This document shows positions 7,965 to 18,061 of a DNA stretch of 64,000 nt, one piece after another; the first letter of the stretch is position 1; the number at the start of each line of letters is the position of its first letter. The notes beneath the pieces were generated by a model. That model was given only the letters and a program-made list of their open reading frames with translations. It was not told the origin of the DNA and did no database searches. The position numbers and the translations under genes are program-made. The stretch comes from an uncultured Selenomonadaceae bacterium. GTDB taxonomy: Bacteria > Bacillota > Negativicutes > Selenomonadales > Selenomonadaceae. The stretch lies in assembly GCA_905234195.1 (NCBI GenBank), contig CAJOFR010000005.1, forward strand, positions 1 through 64,000, in the 5' to 3' direction.

Positions 7965-9322
7965 TTTGTTAAACTCCTCACCGGCGCGGGAATCCTGCCG
8001 CCGCGCGCGATAAACGCCTCTGAACTCCACTCATTGCGGACGGGAACAATCGGGCAGTGTCCCAAAAGCCCGCCATACTCCACGACGTCGCCGACCTGCG
8101 CGCCGGGCACGGGAATAATTCTGACGGCAGTCGTCTTGTTGTTGACGACGCCAATCGCCGCTTCGTCCGCGATAATCCCGCTCAAAGTCGCCGCGCTCAC
8201 GTCGCCGACAACCGCAATCATATCGAGCCCAACACTGCAAACGCAAGTCATCGCCTCAAGTTTTTCAATCGACAGACTTCCGCGAGTGACGGCGGCGATC
8301 ATCCCTTCGTCTTCGCTGACGGGAATAAACGCGCCGCTCAAGCCCCCGACATGCGAACTTGCCATCAAGCCGCCTTTTTTTACGGCGTCATTCAAAAGAG
8401 CAAGCGCGGCAGTCGTACCTGGTGCGCCGCAAGCCTCAAGCCCCATCTCCTCCAAAATTCGAGCGACTGAATCACCGACGGCAGGGGTTGGCGCAAGCGA
8501 CAAGTCAACAATTCCAAACGGAACTCCCAATCTTTTTGACGCCTCCTGCGCGACGAGCTGACCGACGCGCGTAATTTTGAAAGCGGTCTTCTTAATCGTC
8601 TCGGCGACCTCCGTAAAATTCGCGCCCTTCAAATCTTCGAGCGCGTGTTTGACGACGCCGGGCCCGGAAACTCCGACATTGATAATTTTATCGGCTTCGC
8701 TGACTCCGTGAAAAGCCCCCGCCATAAACGGATTATCGCCGGGCGCGTTCGCAAAAATCACCAGCTTAGCACAGCCGATAGCCTGACGGTCACGAGTAAG
8801 CTCGGCGGTGCGTTTCAAAACTTCTCCCATTTCGCGGACGCAATCCATATTTATGCCCGCCTTCGTCGACGCGAGATTGACAGAGCCGCAAACGACGTCC
8901 GTTGTTGCAAGGGCTTCCGGTATGGACTCAATCAAAATCCTGTCGCCGTGAGTGAAACCCTTTTCGACGAGCGCGCTGAACCCGCCGATAAAATTTACCC
9001 CGACTTCTTTTGCCGCCTTGTCCAGAGTTTCGGCGACGGGCACATAACTTTCGGTGTTGCAAGATTCTGCGGCAATGGCAATGGGCGTGACGGAAATTCT
9101 CTTGTTGATAATCGGCACGCCGTATTCAGCGGCAATATCTTCGCCGGTCTTGACGAGAAATTCTGCAGACTTCGTGATTTTATCGTAGACGTTGCGACAA
9201 AATTCGTGCAGATTCGGGTGCGCGCAATCGCGAAGAGAAATCCCCATCGTTATCGTGCGGACGTCCAATTTATTTTCTGTTATCATTCGATTAGTTTCTA
9301 GAATATCTTCAATCGTTACCAA
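7961..9322 (-). CDS. UPF0210 (DUF711) family protein
   Basis: The protein (453 aa from TTG 9322) matches UPF0210, a conserved Firmicutes and archaeal family of unknown function, by its start ('[13 protein letters not shown]...[11 protein letters not shown]') and by '[16 protein letters not shown]'-like and '[22 protein letters not shown]' blocks. A GGAGG lies 11 bases before TTG 9322, and this start gives the usual length of about 450 aa; an upstream ATG at 9367 would add 15 residues. In many genomes an ACT-domain gene accompanies it; none is present here. nth follows with a 4-bp overlap. Confidence 0.85.
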   Translation of the reverse strand: MVTIEDILETNRMITENKLDVRTITMGISLRDCAHPNLHEFCRNVYDKITKSAEFLVKTGEDIAAEYGVPIINKRISVTPIAIAAESCNTESYVPVAETLDKAAKEVGVNFIGGFSALVEKGFTHGDRILIESIPEALATTDVVCGSVNLASTKAGINMDCVREMGEVLKRTAELTRDRQAIGCAKLVIFANAPGDNPFMAGAFHGVSEADKIINVGVSGPGVVKHALEDLKGANFTEVAETIKKTAFKITRVGQLVAQEASKRLGVPFGIVDLSLAPTPAVGDSVARILEEMGLEACGAPGTTAALALLNDAVKKGGLMASSHVGGLSGAFIPVSEDEGMIAAVTRGSLSIEKLEAMTCVCSVGLDMIAVVGDVSAATLSGIIADEAAIGVVNNKTTAVRIIPVPGAQVGDVVEYGGLLGHCPIVPVRNEWSSEAFIARGGRIPAPVRSLTN

Positions 9323-9507
9323 AATTTTTTCATCCTCCACAAAAATATTACGGCAAAATTTTATCAAAAAGATGTCTTAAGTCAAGTTTAAAAGTTTTTA
9401 TTGATAACTAACAGGAATAGAATTAATTCAAAGAAAGAATTTTTCTTTTGCGCTGTCGTTAATTAAAATGTAAGGAGTTTGTAAAAATTCGAGAGGTGAT
9501 TTTTTTT

Positions 9508-9897
9508 ATGGGACATCCCGTAACAACAAACCCGTTTATCATAATGTTGATAAACATGACGGTCGTTTTTATCGTATTGATTTCACTTAGCGCATTAATC
9601 CAGCTTATTCACAAAATCGATCCGACAAAGCAACCCGAAGTTTCAGAGAGTGGCAACGAAGGCGGCGGAGAGATGACTGAAGCCGCAGAGACTATGGCTA
9701 TCGTTTCAAAACTCAAGGCGGCAAATGCAGAGCCGAAAATCGAAGAAGGTATACCGCCGGAAATTATCGCCGTGATTATGGCGGCAATTGCCGGCTACGG
9801 ATATTCGGCGGGGCATGTTCGCGCCGTGCGCATGATTAACCGTGACAACACCGGCTGGCACAGCAACGGACTGCAAAACGGCTTGACGCAGATTTAA
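9508..9897 (+). CDS. oadG: Na+-translocating decarboxylase gamma subunit (OadG family)
   Basis: The 129-aa protein has one N-terminal membrane helix (about 8-33, 'FIIMLINMTVVFIVLISLSALIQLI'), an acidic Gly/Glu linker, and a C-terminal segment 'AVIMAAIAGYGYSAGHVRAVRMI' typical of OadG/MmdD-like subunits. These stabilise the membrane decarboxylase complex that couples decarboxylation of oxaloacetate, methylmalonyl-CoA or glutaconyl-CoA to Na+ export. ATG 9508 is preceded by GAGAGGTG at 9491-9498. The beta subunit follows 12 bp downstream. Which substrate applies cannot be told without the carboxyltransferase subunit. Confidence 0.75.
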   Translation: MGHPVTTNPFIIMLINMTVVFIVLISLSALIQLIHKIDPTKQPEVSESGNEGGGEMTEAAETMAIVSKLKAANAEPKIEEGIPPEIIAVIMAAIAGYGYSAGHVRAVRMINRDNTGWHSNGLQNGLTQI

Positions 9898-9909
9898 GGA
9901 GGGAACTTC

Positions 9910-11040
9910 GTGGAATTTTTAGACGCTTTTTCAGTGTCGCTCCAATCCGTTTGGAATGACAGCGGCTTTTCGGCTTTCACCGTCGGCAACGGAATAATGA
10001 TTGTCGTTGGACTTTTGCTTTTGTATATGGCGTTCGTCAAAGAATTTGAACCGTTGCTTTTGGGACCAATCGCTTTCGGCTGTATCCTTGCAAATTTTCC
10101 GCGCACAGGATTTTTTGAGGAAATGGGCTTGATGATGGCAATAAATTTTGGTATCGCCAACGAAATTTTTCCTCCGCTAATCTTTCTGGGAATAGGCGCA
10201 ATGACTGACTTTGGTCCGTTGCTCGCAAGGCCGTCTACTTTGCTTTTGGGGGCGGCGGCACAAATCGGCGTGTTCGTTGCTCTTGCCGGCGCGATGATTG
10301 TCGGCTTTAACGTCAAAGAGGCGGCGGCAATAGGAATTATCGGCGGCGCGGACGGCCCCACGTCGATTTACCTTTCGATAAAACTCGCACCGCATCTTCT
10401 CGGCGCAATCGCAGTCGCGGCATATACTTACATGTCGCTCGTACCTATGATTCAGCCGCCGATTATGAAAGCTTTGACTTCGCAAAAAGAACGCGAAATA
10501 GTCATGACGGAACTGCGTCCCGTGACAAAATTTGAGCGCGTGGTTTTCCCGATTGTCTCCACGATTTTTATCAGCCTGTTGCTCCCGCCGATAGCGGCGT
10601 TGCTCGGCATGCTGATGCTCGGAAATCTTTTGCGTGAATCCGGCGTGACAGATCGTCTTAGCGATACCGCGCAGAACTCCCTGTGCAATATCGTAACAAT
10701 TTTCCTCGCAACCGGCACGGGCATGACAATGAACGCGAAAGATTTTCTCGTTCCCGAAACTCTGCTGATAATTTGTCTCGGTCTTGTCGCATTTATGGGC
10801 GGCACGGCAGGCGGCGTTATCTTCGGCAAAATCATGTGCAGACTCTCCGGCTGGAAAGTTAATCCGCTTATCGGTTCGGCGGGCGTCTCGGCTGTTCCTA
10901 TGGCGGCGCGCGTCAGCCAACTCGTCGGCATGAAAGCGAAACCCGGCAACTATCTTTTGATGCACGCAATGGGTCCGAATGTCGCGGGTGTTATCGGCAC
11001 GGCGGTCGCGGCAGGCACAATGCTCGCCATGCTGAAATAA
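9910..11040 (+). CDS. oadB: Na+-translocating decarboxylase beta subunit (OadB/MmdB/GcdB)
   Basis: This 376-aa polytopic membrane protein carries the family signature '[15 protein letters not shown]' and conserved blocks '[21 protein letters not shown]', '[10 protein letters not shown]' and 'GNLLRESGV'. The beta subunit is the Na+ pump of biotin-dependent decarboxylases: it decarboxylates carboxybiotin and exports Na+. Start GTG 9910 lies 6 bp after GGAGGG. No alpha (carboxyltransferase) or biotin-carrier gene is adjacent, so these must be encoded elsewhere; oxaloacetate, methylmalonyl-CoA and glutaconyl-CoA versions remain possible. A bidirectional terminator follows. Confidence 0.9.
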   Translation: MEFLDAFSVSLQSVWNDSGFSAFTVGNGIMIVVGLLLLYMAFVKEFEPLLLGPIAFGCILANFPRTGFFEEMGLMMAINFGIANEIFPPLIFLGIGAMTDFGPLLARPSTLLLGAAAQIGVFVALAGAMIVGFNVKEAAAIGIIGGADGPTSIYLSIKLAPHLLGAIAVAAYTYMSLVPMIQPPIMKALTSQKEREIVMTELRPVTKFERVVFPIVSTIFISLLLPPIAALLGMLMLGNLLRESGVTDRLSDTAQNSLCNIVTIFLATGTGMTMNAKDFLVPETLLIICLGLVAFMGGTAGGVIFGKIMCRLSGWKVNPLIGSAGVSAVPMAARVSQLVGMKAKPGNYLLMHAMGPNVAGVIGTAVAAGTMLAMLK

Positions 11041-11056
11041 ATCTGCGCGTTGTAAA

Positions 11057-11097
11057 AAAAATCAGCGTCCTCAAAAATTTTGGGGACGCTGATTTTT
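11057..11097. terminator. Bidirectional rho-independent terminator
   Basis: A 14-bp perfect stem pairs 11057-11070 with 11084-11097 (core ATCAGCGTCC / GGACGCTGAT), with A-rich and T-rich flanks on both sides. It can end transcription of oadB from the left and of the RTX peptidase gene from the right. Confidence 0.85.
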
Positions 11098-11111
11098 TCG
11101 TGACCGTTATT

Positions 11112-12797
11112 CTATTTCGCAACACTCTTCGCAAAATAATGGAGCAACATAAATCCGCTTGAGTAGACAGGCGCGTGAACACCTTCGACAAAAATTTTTC
11201 CAGCGTCGTTGTCCGGATTCAGGGCTTGCCGCAATTTATCGGCGTCGCTCGCCAAAGTTTCAATATCGCGCCGCCGTTCGTCGGAAATCCCGTGCGTAAG
11301 TTCAGCAGTGCCCTCTTTAATGTACGCGGGCAGGTCGCTGAAAAAATCAATGTTCGCCGCCATAATCGCGTGAGTAAATTCGTGGGCAAGTGTCCTGTCG
11401 AGATAAGTCGCGCGAATATTTCCGGCGTTGTACGTACTTTTTCCGTTGACGTTGTCCGCCGCCAAGCCGCTGTAATATTTCATGTTGATTCTCAAAGTCA
11501 GCTCAACAGCCCTGCCGTTATCGACGTTGTACTTGCTGCTGACTAAGGCGAGCGAAGAAACATCGTCGTTGACAAATTCGACGTCCATTTCGTTGACGCT
11601 GGCGTTCGGGTTGTCGAAACGATAATCGCCGCCGTAAGATTGTTCAACCAGATCCAGCGCGCTCTTCGCCCACCACGTGTAAAGCCCGTTGATAATAATT
11701 TGTTGAGTCGCGTCGAGATTGTCGGGGATATTTATTTTTAAGCCGTTCACCACAAAACTTTTCTCGGCAAAATTTTTCAGCGCGCCGCTTTCGTCGACGA
11801 CACTTTCAGCGGTTTTGACGGCGGCAGTTCCCGCGTCCCAACCTGTTATCGCTCCGGTGTCGGCGTTGTCAAAAATTATGTTGCAATAATCGCGCAGAAA
11901 CTTGTCGGCATTATTCACGCGGCGACAATCTTCAACCATCTTGTCAATCAGTTCGTCGACGCCGCTAAAATTTGAACAAGCTTGAATCGCCTGACTTACT
12001 GCGGCAACTCCGCTAAGTTTCGTTTTATCCAGAGCCGACATGAAATTTTTTATGACGCCCTGCGCAGTCAAACTGTTCGCGCCAAAAATTTTGACGTCGC
12101 CATTTAAATTAATCGCGTGCGCCTTCGCGTTCTTGACGGTGATTGAGCCCTGCCCGACCGGAAAAATAATATCGTCTCCGCTAATCGACGCCTCGCCGAC
12201 AGGATTATCTACCTTGATTAAATCTTCGCCGCCGTAGCCGATAATAACCAGGTTGCTGTTCGGAATTGAGTAGTCGAAAATATTTGCGTCCTTCGAGCCG
12301 CGCACGGTATAACTTCCCGCGCCGTTCGTCAAAGTCACCGCCGCGCTTGCCCCGTTAAAATATTTCAGAGAATAATTTTCGCTGTCGTTGACGTTAAGCA
12401 AAAGTTTTGTATCAGCGCAAATTCTGACCACGTCACAGCCGCCGCCGAATTTTATCGTGGAAACCTCCGACGACCAAATATCAATCGTGTCATTGCCCGC
12501 GCCCGTCGATATGAAAGTATTTTTCGCGCCGGGATTATTCACGACGGAATCATTTCCCGCGCCGCAGACAATCGAAATATTTTCTGCCAAGTCCGAATTT
12601 ATGATGAAGTTATCGCCCGCGCCGGTATCAATCACAGAATTTTTTCCGTTGCAGTTGTTGACAGTGTCATTGCCCGCGCCCGCGACAATCGTCACAAATT
12701 CCGGCGGCGGGATATTTGGCGCGCCGAGCTGAAAGAAATTATTTTCGTCGTCGCCGGAAACAAGAGTGTTGCTGTTCGCAATTATCGTGACTGCCAT
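11112..12797 (-). CDS. RTX-like secreted metallopeptidase (HExxH), repeats at N-terminus
   Basis: The 561-aa protein opens with RTX-like Ca2+-binding nonapeptide repeats: 'GAGNDTV' (40-46), 'GAGDNFI' (59-65), 'GAGNDSV' (79-85), 'GAGNDTI' (99-105) and degenerate units to about residue 240. A helical middle part follows, then a peptidase-like C-terminus with the zinc motif HEFTH (472-476) and 'EGTAEL' (495-500), whose Glu is the likely third ligand. There is no N-terminal signal peptide, as expected for type I secretion, but RTX repeats normally lie at the C-terminus. No type I exporter genes are near. The substrate is unknown. The gene follows galU and shares the terminator at 11057. Confidence 0.7.
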   Translation of the reverse strand: MAVTIIANSNTLVSGDDENNFFQLGAPNIPPPEFVTIVAGAGNDTVNNCNGKNSVIDTGAGDNFIINSDLAENISIVCGAGNDSVVNNPGAKNTFISTGAGNDTIDIWSSEVSTIKFGGGCDVVRICADTKLLLNVNDSENYSLKYFNGASAAVTLTNGAGSYTVRGSKDANIFDYSIPNSNLVIIGYGGEDLIKVDNPVGEASISGDDIIFPVGQGSITVKNAKAHAINLNGDVKIFGANSLTAQGVIKNFMSALDKTKLSGVAAVSQAIQACSNFSGVDELIDKMVEDCRRVNNADKFLRDYCNIIFDNADTGAITGWDAGTAAVKTAESVVDESGALKNFAEKSFVVNGLKINIPDNLDATQQIIINGLYTWWAKSALDLVEQSYGGDYRFDNPNASVNEMDVEFVNDDVSSLALVSSKYNVDNGRAVELTLRINMKYYSGLAADNVNGKSTYNAGNIRATYLDRTLAHEFTHAIMAANIDFFSDLPAYIKEGTAELTHGISDERRRDIETLASDADKLRQALNPDNDAGKIFVEGVHAPVYSSGFMLLHYFAKSVAK

Positions 12798-12809
12798 AAA
12801 ATTTTCCCC

Positions 12810-13700
12810 TTAGTCATATTCAAGCATCTGATCCATATTTTCTTGCAGGGTGTCGAGATAATTTTTCAAGTCGTCGGAAATTTCGGGGTTGCGCAGGGCA
12901 AATTCTATATTCGCTTGCAAAAATCCGAGCTTGCTGCCGACGTCGTAGCGGTGCCCCTTAAAAATATAAGCGTACATTGCTTCATCTTGGGCGAGGCGTT
13001 TCAGCGAATCGGTCAATTGAATTTCTCCGCCCGCGCCCGGCGTTTGATTCTCCAGGTAATTAAAAATCGCCGGCGTCAAAATATATCTGCCGAGAATCGC
13101 GACGTTGCTTGGCGCATCTTCCTTCTTCGGTTTCTCGACGAGATCCCGCACTTTATAGACGTCATTATCAACCAAACGACAATCGACGATGCCATATTTG
13201 TGAACAACGTCGTCAGAAACTTCCTGCACGCCGAGAATCGAAGTCTTGTACTCGTTAAAAACCTCGACCATTTGTTGAAGAGCGGGTTTCTTTGAAACAA
13301 CGACGTCATCGCCGAGCAAAACTGCAAAAGGTTCGTCGCCGATAAAGTGACTTGCAGTCAAAACGGCGTGACCGAGACCGAGCGGTTGTTTTTGCCGGAT
13401 AAAATGAATGTTGGCAATTTCCGGAATGGATTTAACCATTTCGAGCCAATCTTCTTTGCCGGTTCTCTCAAGTTCCATTTCTAGTTCAATGGAGCGGTCG
13501 AAATGATCTTCAATCGAACGCTTATTCCTGCCGGTGACGATAATAATATCTTCGACGCCCGCGTTTGCTGCCTCTTCGATAATGTATTGAATCGTCGGCT
13601 TATCGACGATAGGCAACATTTCTTTTGGCTGTGCTTTAGTGGCGGGCAAAAATCTTGTGCCGAGACCCGCCGCAGGAATGACAGCTTTTCTTAATTTCAT
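12810..13700 (-). CDS. galU: UTP-glucose-1-phosphate uridylyltransferase
   Basis: The 296-aa enzyme makes UDP-glucose from UTP and glucose 1-phosphate for envelope polysaccharide synthesis. It begins 'MKLRKAVIPAAGLGTRFLPATKA', the nucleotide-binding loop of GalU, with 'QPLGLGHAVL' and 'GAGGEIQLTDSL' further on. ATG 13700 is preceded by AAAGGGAG at a good distance; ATG 13718 would lie before this SD sequence. It sits between glyA and the RTX peptidase gene on the minus strand. Confidence 0.93.
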   Translation of the reverse strand: MKLRKAVIPAAGLGTRFLPATKAQPKEMLPIVDKPTIQYIIEEAANAGVEDIIIVTGRNKRSIEDHFDRSIELEMELERTGKEDWLEMVKSIPEIANIHFIRQKQPLGLGHAVLTASHFIGDEPFAVLLGDDVVVSKKPALQQMVEVFNEYKTSILGVQEVSDDVVHKYGIVDCRLVDNDVYKVRDLVEKPKKEDAPSNVAILGRYILTPAIFNYLENQTPGAGGEIQLTDSLKRLAQDEAMYAYIFKGHRYDVGSKLGFLQANIEFALRNPEISDDLKNYLDTLQENMDQMLEYD

Positions 13701-13718
13701 GAAAAATCTCCCTTTCAA

Positions 13719-14960
13719 TCAGTAGAGAGGAAATTTTTTGCAGAGGGCGGCGACACGTTCACGCGCCTCGACCTTTTTATTTTCGTCGTTCGGATTATTC
13801 AGAGTGAGCGCGATAATTTTGGCGACCTCCGCCATATCTTCCTCCTTGAATCCGCGCGTCGTCAAAGCGGGACTGCCGAGACGAAGACCACTTGTCACGA
13901 AGGGGCTGCGCGTTTCAAAAGGAATGGTGTTTTTGTTCGCGGTGATATTGACTTCGTCGAGGAGATTTTGCGCCTCCTTGCCGGTGATATTTTTGCTCGT
14001 CAAGTCGACAAGCATCAAATGATTATCGGTGCCGCCGGAAACAATTCTAAATCCGTCGGCGTTCAGAGTTTCCGCGAGGACTTTTGCATTCTTGACAATC
14101 TGCGCGGCGTAATTTTTAAATTCGGGTTGAAGAGCTTCACCGAGAGCGACCGCCTTCGACGCGATAACGTGCATGAGCGGACCGCCCTGCGTGCCCGGAA
14201 AAACCGCGCTGTTAATTTTTTTGGCAAGTGCCTCGTCGTTGGTGAGAATCATTCCGCCGCGAGGACCGCGCAAAGTTTTATGCGTCGTCGTCGAAACAAC
14301 ATCCGCGTAAGGCATCGGGCTGGGGTGCACGCCGCCCGCGACAAGCCCCGCAATGTGCGCCATATCGACGAGCAAATAAGCACCGACCTTTTTCGCAATG
14401 GCAGAAAATCTTTCAAAGTCCAGCGTGCGCGAATAAGCAGACGCGCCGGCAATAATCATCTTCGGTTGAGTTTCTTCCGCAAGTTTTTCAAGCGCGTCGT
14501 AGTCAATCATTTCAGTTTCGCGGCTTACTCCGTAGGGAATCACCTTGAAATTTTTTCCGCTGAAGTTCGCCGGCGACCCGTGACTCAAATGCCCGCCGTC
14601 ATTCAAATTCATTCCAAGAACAGTATCGCCGATTTTCAGCAACGCCAAAAAAACTGCCATGTTCGCTTGCGCGCCGGAGTGCGGCTGGACATTCGCGAAC
14701 TGCGCGCCGAAAAGTTCCTTCGCCCTGTCAATCGCCAACTGCTCCACGACGTCGACGTATTCGCAGCCGCCGTAAAATCTTTTGCCGGGATAACCTTCCG
14801 CGTATTTGTTCGTTAAAACGCTGCCCTGCGCCTCCATAACCGCCTTGCTCACGATATTTTCTGAAGCGATAAGTTCAAGTTTGTTGCGCTGCCTGTTGAG
14901 TTCGTTTTCTATCGCGCCGAAAACCGCGCTGTCCTTCTTCAAACTTTCCATAAGATTCAT
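13719..14960 (-). CDS. glyA: Serine hydroxymethyltransferase
   Basis: This PLP enzyme converts serine and tetrahydrofolate to glycine and 5,10-methylene-THF. Motifs present are '[19 protein letters not shown]', '[21 protein letters not shown]' and the PLP-lysine region '[15 protein letters not shown]'. I place the start at ATG 14960 because it gives the usual N-terminal length (413 aa), but no clear SD sequence precedes it. GTG 14993 (424 aa) is the alternative, with a GGAGGTG about 17 bases upstream, which is long. A good sigma-70 promoter lies at 15024-15052. Confidence 0.92.
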   Translation of the reverse strand: MNLMESLKKDSAVFGAIENELNRQRNKLELIASENIVSKAVMEAQGSVLTNKYAEGYPGKRFYGGCEYVDVVEQLAIDRAKELFGAQFANVQPHSGAQANMAVFLALLKIGDTVLGMNLNDGGHLSHGSPANFSGKNFKVIPYGVSRETEMIDYDALEKLAEETQPKMIIAGASAYSRTLDFERFSAIAKKVGAYLLVDMAHIAGLVAGGVHPSPMPYADVVSTTTHKTLRGPRGGMILTNDEALAKKINSAVFPGTQGGPLMHVIASKAVALGEALQPEFKNYAAQIVKNAKVLAETLNADGFRIVSGGTDNHLMLVDLTSKNITGKEAQNLLDEVNITANKNTIPFETRSPFVTSGLRLGSPALTTRGFKEEDMAEVAKIIALTLNNPNDENKKVEARERVAALCKKFPLY

Positions 14961-15023
14961 AAAAAATTCGTCGCGCCGAAAAAAATTCTCCACATCGTAC
15001 GCGACTAAACACCTCCGTCGGAT

Positions 15024-15052
15024 AATTTACAAGTTTTTCAAGCAAAAGTCAA
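15024..15052 (-). promoter_or_regulatory. Sigma-70-like promoter for glyA
   Basis: On the minus strand TTGACT (15047-15052) is separated by exactly 17 bases from TAAATT (15024-15029). The predicted transcript starts about 15017, just before the GGAGGTG ahead of glyA. Confidence 0.6.
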
Positions 15053-15058
15053 GCCGTC

Positions 15059-16960
15059 TTATTTCGCCATCAACGTCGCGATTTTATTCGCAAGCTCAAC
15101 GGGATTATCGGGCATAATTCCTTCGAGGAGCAACGCCTGATCGTAAAGGAGCCTGCAGAAATTTTTAAAGTCGTCGGAATTTTTATCCAGTGCGTGCAAT
15201 CCGCTCAACTTCTTGAAAAGTTCGTGGTTCGGATTAATTTCTAAAATCCTCATCGCCCTGAAGAAAGGATTATTCATCGCGGCAAAAGTTTTCTCCATGT
15301 TCAGCGAAGGACCCTGCGCGCCGGTGGCAAGACACACCGCTCCGGTCTTCAAGCGCGAAGTCAAACGAACGTCGTAAACTTCATTGCCGATAGCGTCCTT
15401 GACGTCCTTTAAAAGTTCCTCGTGGGATTTCGCCAGCTCTTCGACTTCGGATTTATTTTTCTTCGCCTCGTCGTCGTCCAGCTCAAAATCTTCGCGGGTT
15501 ATCGACTGAATATCTTTGTCGGCGTATTTTTTCAGCGCGTCTATAGCAAATTCGTCAACGGGATCCGTCAAACAAAGCACCTCAAAATTTCTGTCGCGCA
15601 GGAGTTCCATTTGCGGGAGCTTAGAAATTGTTTCGGCGTCCTTCCCGACGGCGTAATAAATCTTTTGCTGATTTTCGGGCATGCGCTCGACGTACTCGGC
15701 AAGCGTCGAAAATTTTTTGTCCTTCGACGTCGTGAACAAAAGCAAATCTTTCAAATCGTCTTTAATTTTTTCGTCGTAGCTGTTGTTATAAATTCCAATC
15801 TTAAGAGATTTTCCAAACTCCGCCCAAAAATCTTCGTACTTCTCGCGGTCATTCTTGAGCATCTTTGAAAGTTGCTTTAAAACATTTTTTTCCAAAGCCT
15901 TGCCGATTTTTTTTACTTCGCGGCTCTGCTGAAGAAGTTCGCGGGAAATATTCAGCGGCAAATCCGGCGAATCGACAAGCCCCTTTATGAAGCGCAGATA
16001 ATCCGGCAGAAAATCTTTGCACTTATCCATAACAAAAACGTGGCGCGAATAGAGTTGCAAGCCCGCCTCGTAGTCAGCGAAATACAAATTCAGCGCGGCG
16101 TGTTTCGGAATGCAAAGCAACGCCGTGTATTCGGTCGTGCCCTCCGCCTTCGTGTGAAAAATTTCCATCGGGTTTTCCCACTCGTGAAACTGGTGCTTGA
16201 AAAATTCTTCGTACTCTTCGGGCTTAATGTCAGATTTATTTCTGGTCCACAGCGGCTGCATAGAATTGACCGTGCGAATTTCGACGGTCTCATTTTTTTC
16301 CTCGTCGGTTTTGACAAAATTCATCTTGATCGGGTAGCGAATGTAGTCCGAATATTTTTTGACGAGGCTTTCAAGTTCGTAGGTGTTGGTGAAGTCAAAT
16401 TCTTCGCCGCCGCAAAATTCCGGCTTAAGATGCAAAATAATCGTCGTGCCGCGCGAATCTTTTTCGCAGTCTTCCAATGTATATTCGCCCGCGCCTTCGG
16501 AAGTCCACTTAACGGCGGAAGTTTCTCCGGCTTTTCGCGTAATGAGTTCGACTTTTTCGGCGACGATGAACGCGGAATAAAATCCCACGCCGAATTGTCC
16601 GATAAGTTCTTCGTTGAGATTATTTTCATTCGCGCGAATCTTTTCGAGAAAAGCCCGCGTGCCGGATTTTGCAATGGTGCCGATATTCGCAACGACTTCG
16701 CCGCGCGTCATGCCGATACCGTTATCAGAAATTGTGACAGTCTTCGTATCTGAATCGGGCAGCACAAAAATTTCAAAGTTCTCGTCGCCGTCAAGGAGCT
16801 CGTGATTAGTCAGCGATTCAAAATGAAGTTTGTCGATAGCGTCCGACGCGTTGGAAATTAATTCGCGCAGAAAAATTTCCTTGTTCGTGTAAATAGAATT
16901 AACAACCAAATCGAGCAGGCGTTTGGTTTCGGCTTGAAATTCAAGAGTTTCAACAGACAT
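15059..16960 (-). CDS. htpG: Chaperone HtpG (bacterial Hsp90)
   Basis: The 633-aa ATP-dependent cytoplasmic chaperone begins 'MSVETLEFQAETKRLLDLVVNSIYTNKEIFLRELISNASDA'-like sequence. It shows the GHKL ATPase motifs 'DNGIGMT' and 'GQFGVGFYSAFIVA', the middle-domain motif 'SRELLQQSREVKKIGKAL' and a C-terminal dimerisation region. Length matches the family (about 620-640 aa). GGAGG lies 12 bases before the ATG. The gene stands between prs and glyA. Confidence 0.95.
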   Translation of the reverse strand: MSVETLEFQAETKRLLDLVVNSIYTNKEIFLRELISNASDAIDKLHFESLTNHELLDGDENFEIFVLPDSDTKTVTISDNGIGMTRGEVVANIGTIAKSGTRAFLEKIRANENNLNEELIGQFGVGFYSAFIVAEKVELITRKAGETSAVKWTSEGAGEYTLEDCEKDSRGTTIILHLKPEFCGGEEFDFTNTYELESLVKKYSDYIRYPIKMNFVKTDEEKNETVEIRTVNSMQPLWTRNKSDIKPEEYEEFFKHQFHEWENPMEIFHTKAEGTTEYTALLCIPKHAALNLYFADYEAGLQLYSRHVFVMDKCKDFLPDYLRFIKGLVDSPDLPLNISRELLQQSREVKKIGKALEKNVLKQLSKMLKNDREKYEDFWAEFGKSLKIGIYNNSYDEKIKDDLKDLLLFTTSKDKKFSTLAEYVERMPENQQKIYYAVGKDAETISKLPQMELLRDRNFEVLCLTDPVDEFAIDALKKYADKDIQSITREDFELDDDEAKKNKSEVEELAKSHEELLKDVKDAIGNEVYDVRLTSRLKTGAVCLATGAQGPSLNMEKTFAAMNNPFFRAMRILEINPNHELFKKLSGLHALDKNSDDFKNFCRLLYDQALLLEGIMPDNPVELANKIATLMAK

Positions 16961-16976
16961 AAAATTTTTGCCTCCA

Positions 16977-17010
16977 TTAAAAACAGGCGGCAGTATTAAT
17001 TGCCGCCCGT
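16977..17010 (-). terminator. Rho-independent terminator downstream of prs
   Basis: GGCGGCA (16986-16992) pairs perfectly with TGCCGCC (17001-17007) around an 8-base loop; on the minus strand the hairpin is followed by a short T run. It separates prs from htpG. Confidence 0.7.
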
Positions 17011-17034
17011 CAAAGTTTTTATTTGAAATTAAAA

Positions 17035-17994
17035 TTATCTAAAGAGTTGACTGACCGAGCGGCGCGCTTGTATCCTCAAAATTACGTCGCCGATTGATTC
17101 TGCCATTGACAGCACGACAAATTTTGGAGATTGTTTTTCGGGCGGCAAGGCGATTGTGTCGGTGATAACGAGCTGTTCAATATCAGAGTTGTTGATTTTT
17201 TCGACGGCGTTCTTGCTCAAAACCGCGTGGGAGCATGCCGCCAAAATAGACCTTGCGCCGATATGTCGAAGAGCCTTCGCCCCTTCGCAAAGACTGCCCG
17301 CCGTGTCAACAATATCGTCAATCATAAGCGCGACCTTATCTTTGACGTCGCCGATAATGCTCATGACTTCCGCTTCGCCGGGACGGGGACGACGCTTTTC
17401 GATAATGGCGATAGGAGCCTTGAGGAAGTCCGCCAAAATTCGTGCGCGGGTGACGCCGCCCAAATCCGGAGAGACGACGACGAGTTCGCCGCCAAAATCG
17501 TGCCCGTTAAAATAATCCGCGAAGACCGGAGCCGCCGCCAGGTGGTCTACCGGAATATCGAAGAAGCCTTGAATTTGTCCGGCGTGCAAGTCCACAGTCA
17601 AAACCCTGCTCATTCCTGCGGCGACCATTAAATTTGCGACGAGTTTTGCGGAAATTGGTTCGCGCCCACGAGTTTTTCTGTCCTGCCGCGCGTAAGCGTA
17701 ATAGGGAACGACGGCGGTGATACTGTGCGCCGACGCCCTCTTGCAAGCGTCCGTCATTATCAAAAGATCCATTAAATTATCGTTCACGGGTTGCGAAGTT
17801 GACTGCACGATAAAAATATCTCTTCCGCGAATGCTGTCGCCAATCATGACTTGAGTTTCGCCGTTGTTAAAACGCCCGACGAAAGTATCAAACAAATCCA
17901 CGCCGATATAATCGGCAATTTTTTTTGCAAGCGCAGGGTTTGCGTTGCCGGTCATCAAACAGAGGTTACTCGTGTTGATGTTCTTATTTTCCAT
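17035..17994 (-). CDS. prs: Ribose-phosphate pyrophosphokinase
   Basis: The 319-aa enzyme makes PRPP from ribose 5-phosphate and ATP. Motifs seen are 'GRFNNGETQVMIGDSIRGRD', the flexible loop 'YYAYARQDRKTRGREPISAKLVANL' region, and the PRPP-binding 'ALMIDDIVDTAGSLCEGA'. ATG 17994 follows GGAGG by 11 bases and gives the standard length; a frame back to 18105 is open but has no support. The neighbourhood glmU-prs is conserved in Firmicutes; here a decayed toxin-antitoxin pair lies between them. Confidence 0.94.
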   Translation of the reverse strand: MENKNINTSNLCLMTGNANPALAKKIADYIGVDLFDTFVGRFNNGETQVMIGDSIRGRDIFIVQSTSQPVNDNLMDLLIMTDACKRASAHSITAVVPYYAYARQDRKTRGREPISAKLVANLMVAAGMSRVLTVDLHAGQIQGFFDIPVDHLAAAPVFADYFNGHDFGGELVVVSPDLGGVTRARILADFLKAPIAIIEKRRPRPGEAEVMSIIGDVKDKVALMIDDIVDTAGSLCEGAKALRHIGARSILAACSHAVLSKNAVEKINNSDIEQLVITDTIALPPEKQSPKFVVLSMAESIGDVILRIQARRSVSQLFR

Positions 17995-18061
17995 TTCGTT
18001 AAATTCCTCCATTGCTACACACAAAAATTTTTTATGAAAGTTTGTAATGTCGTGCTGAAAA

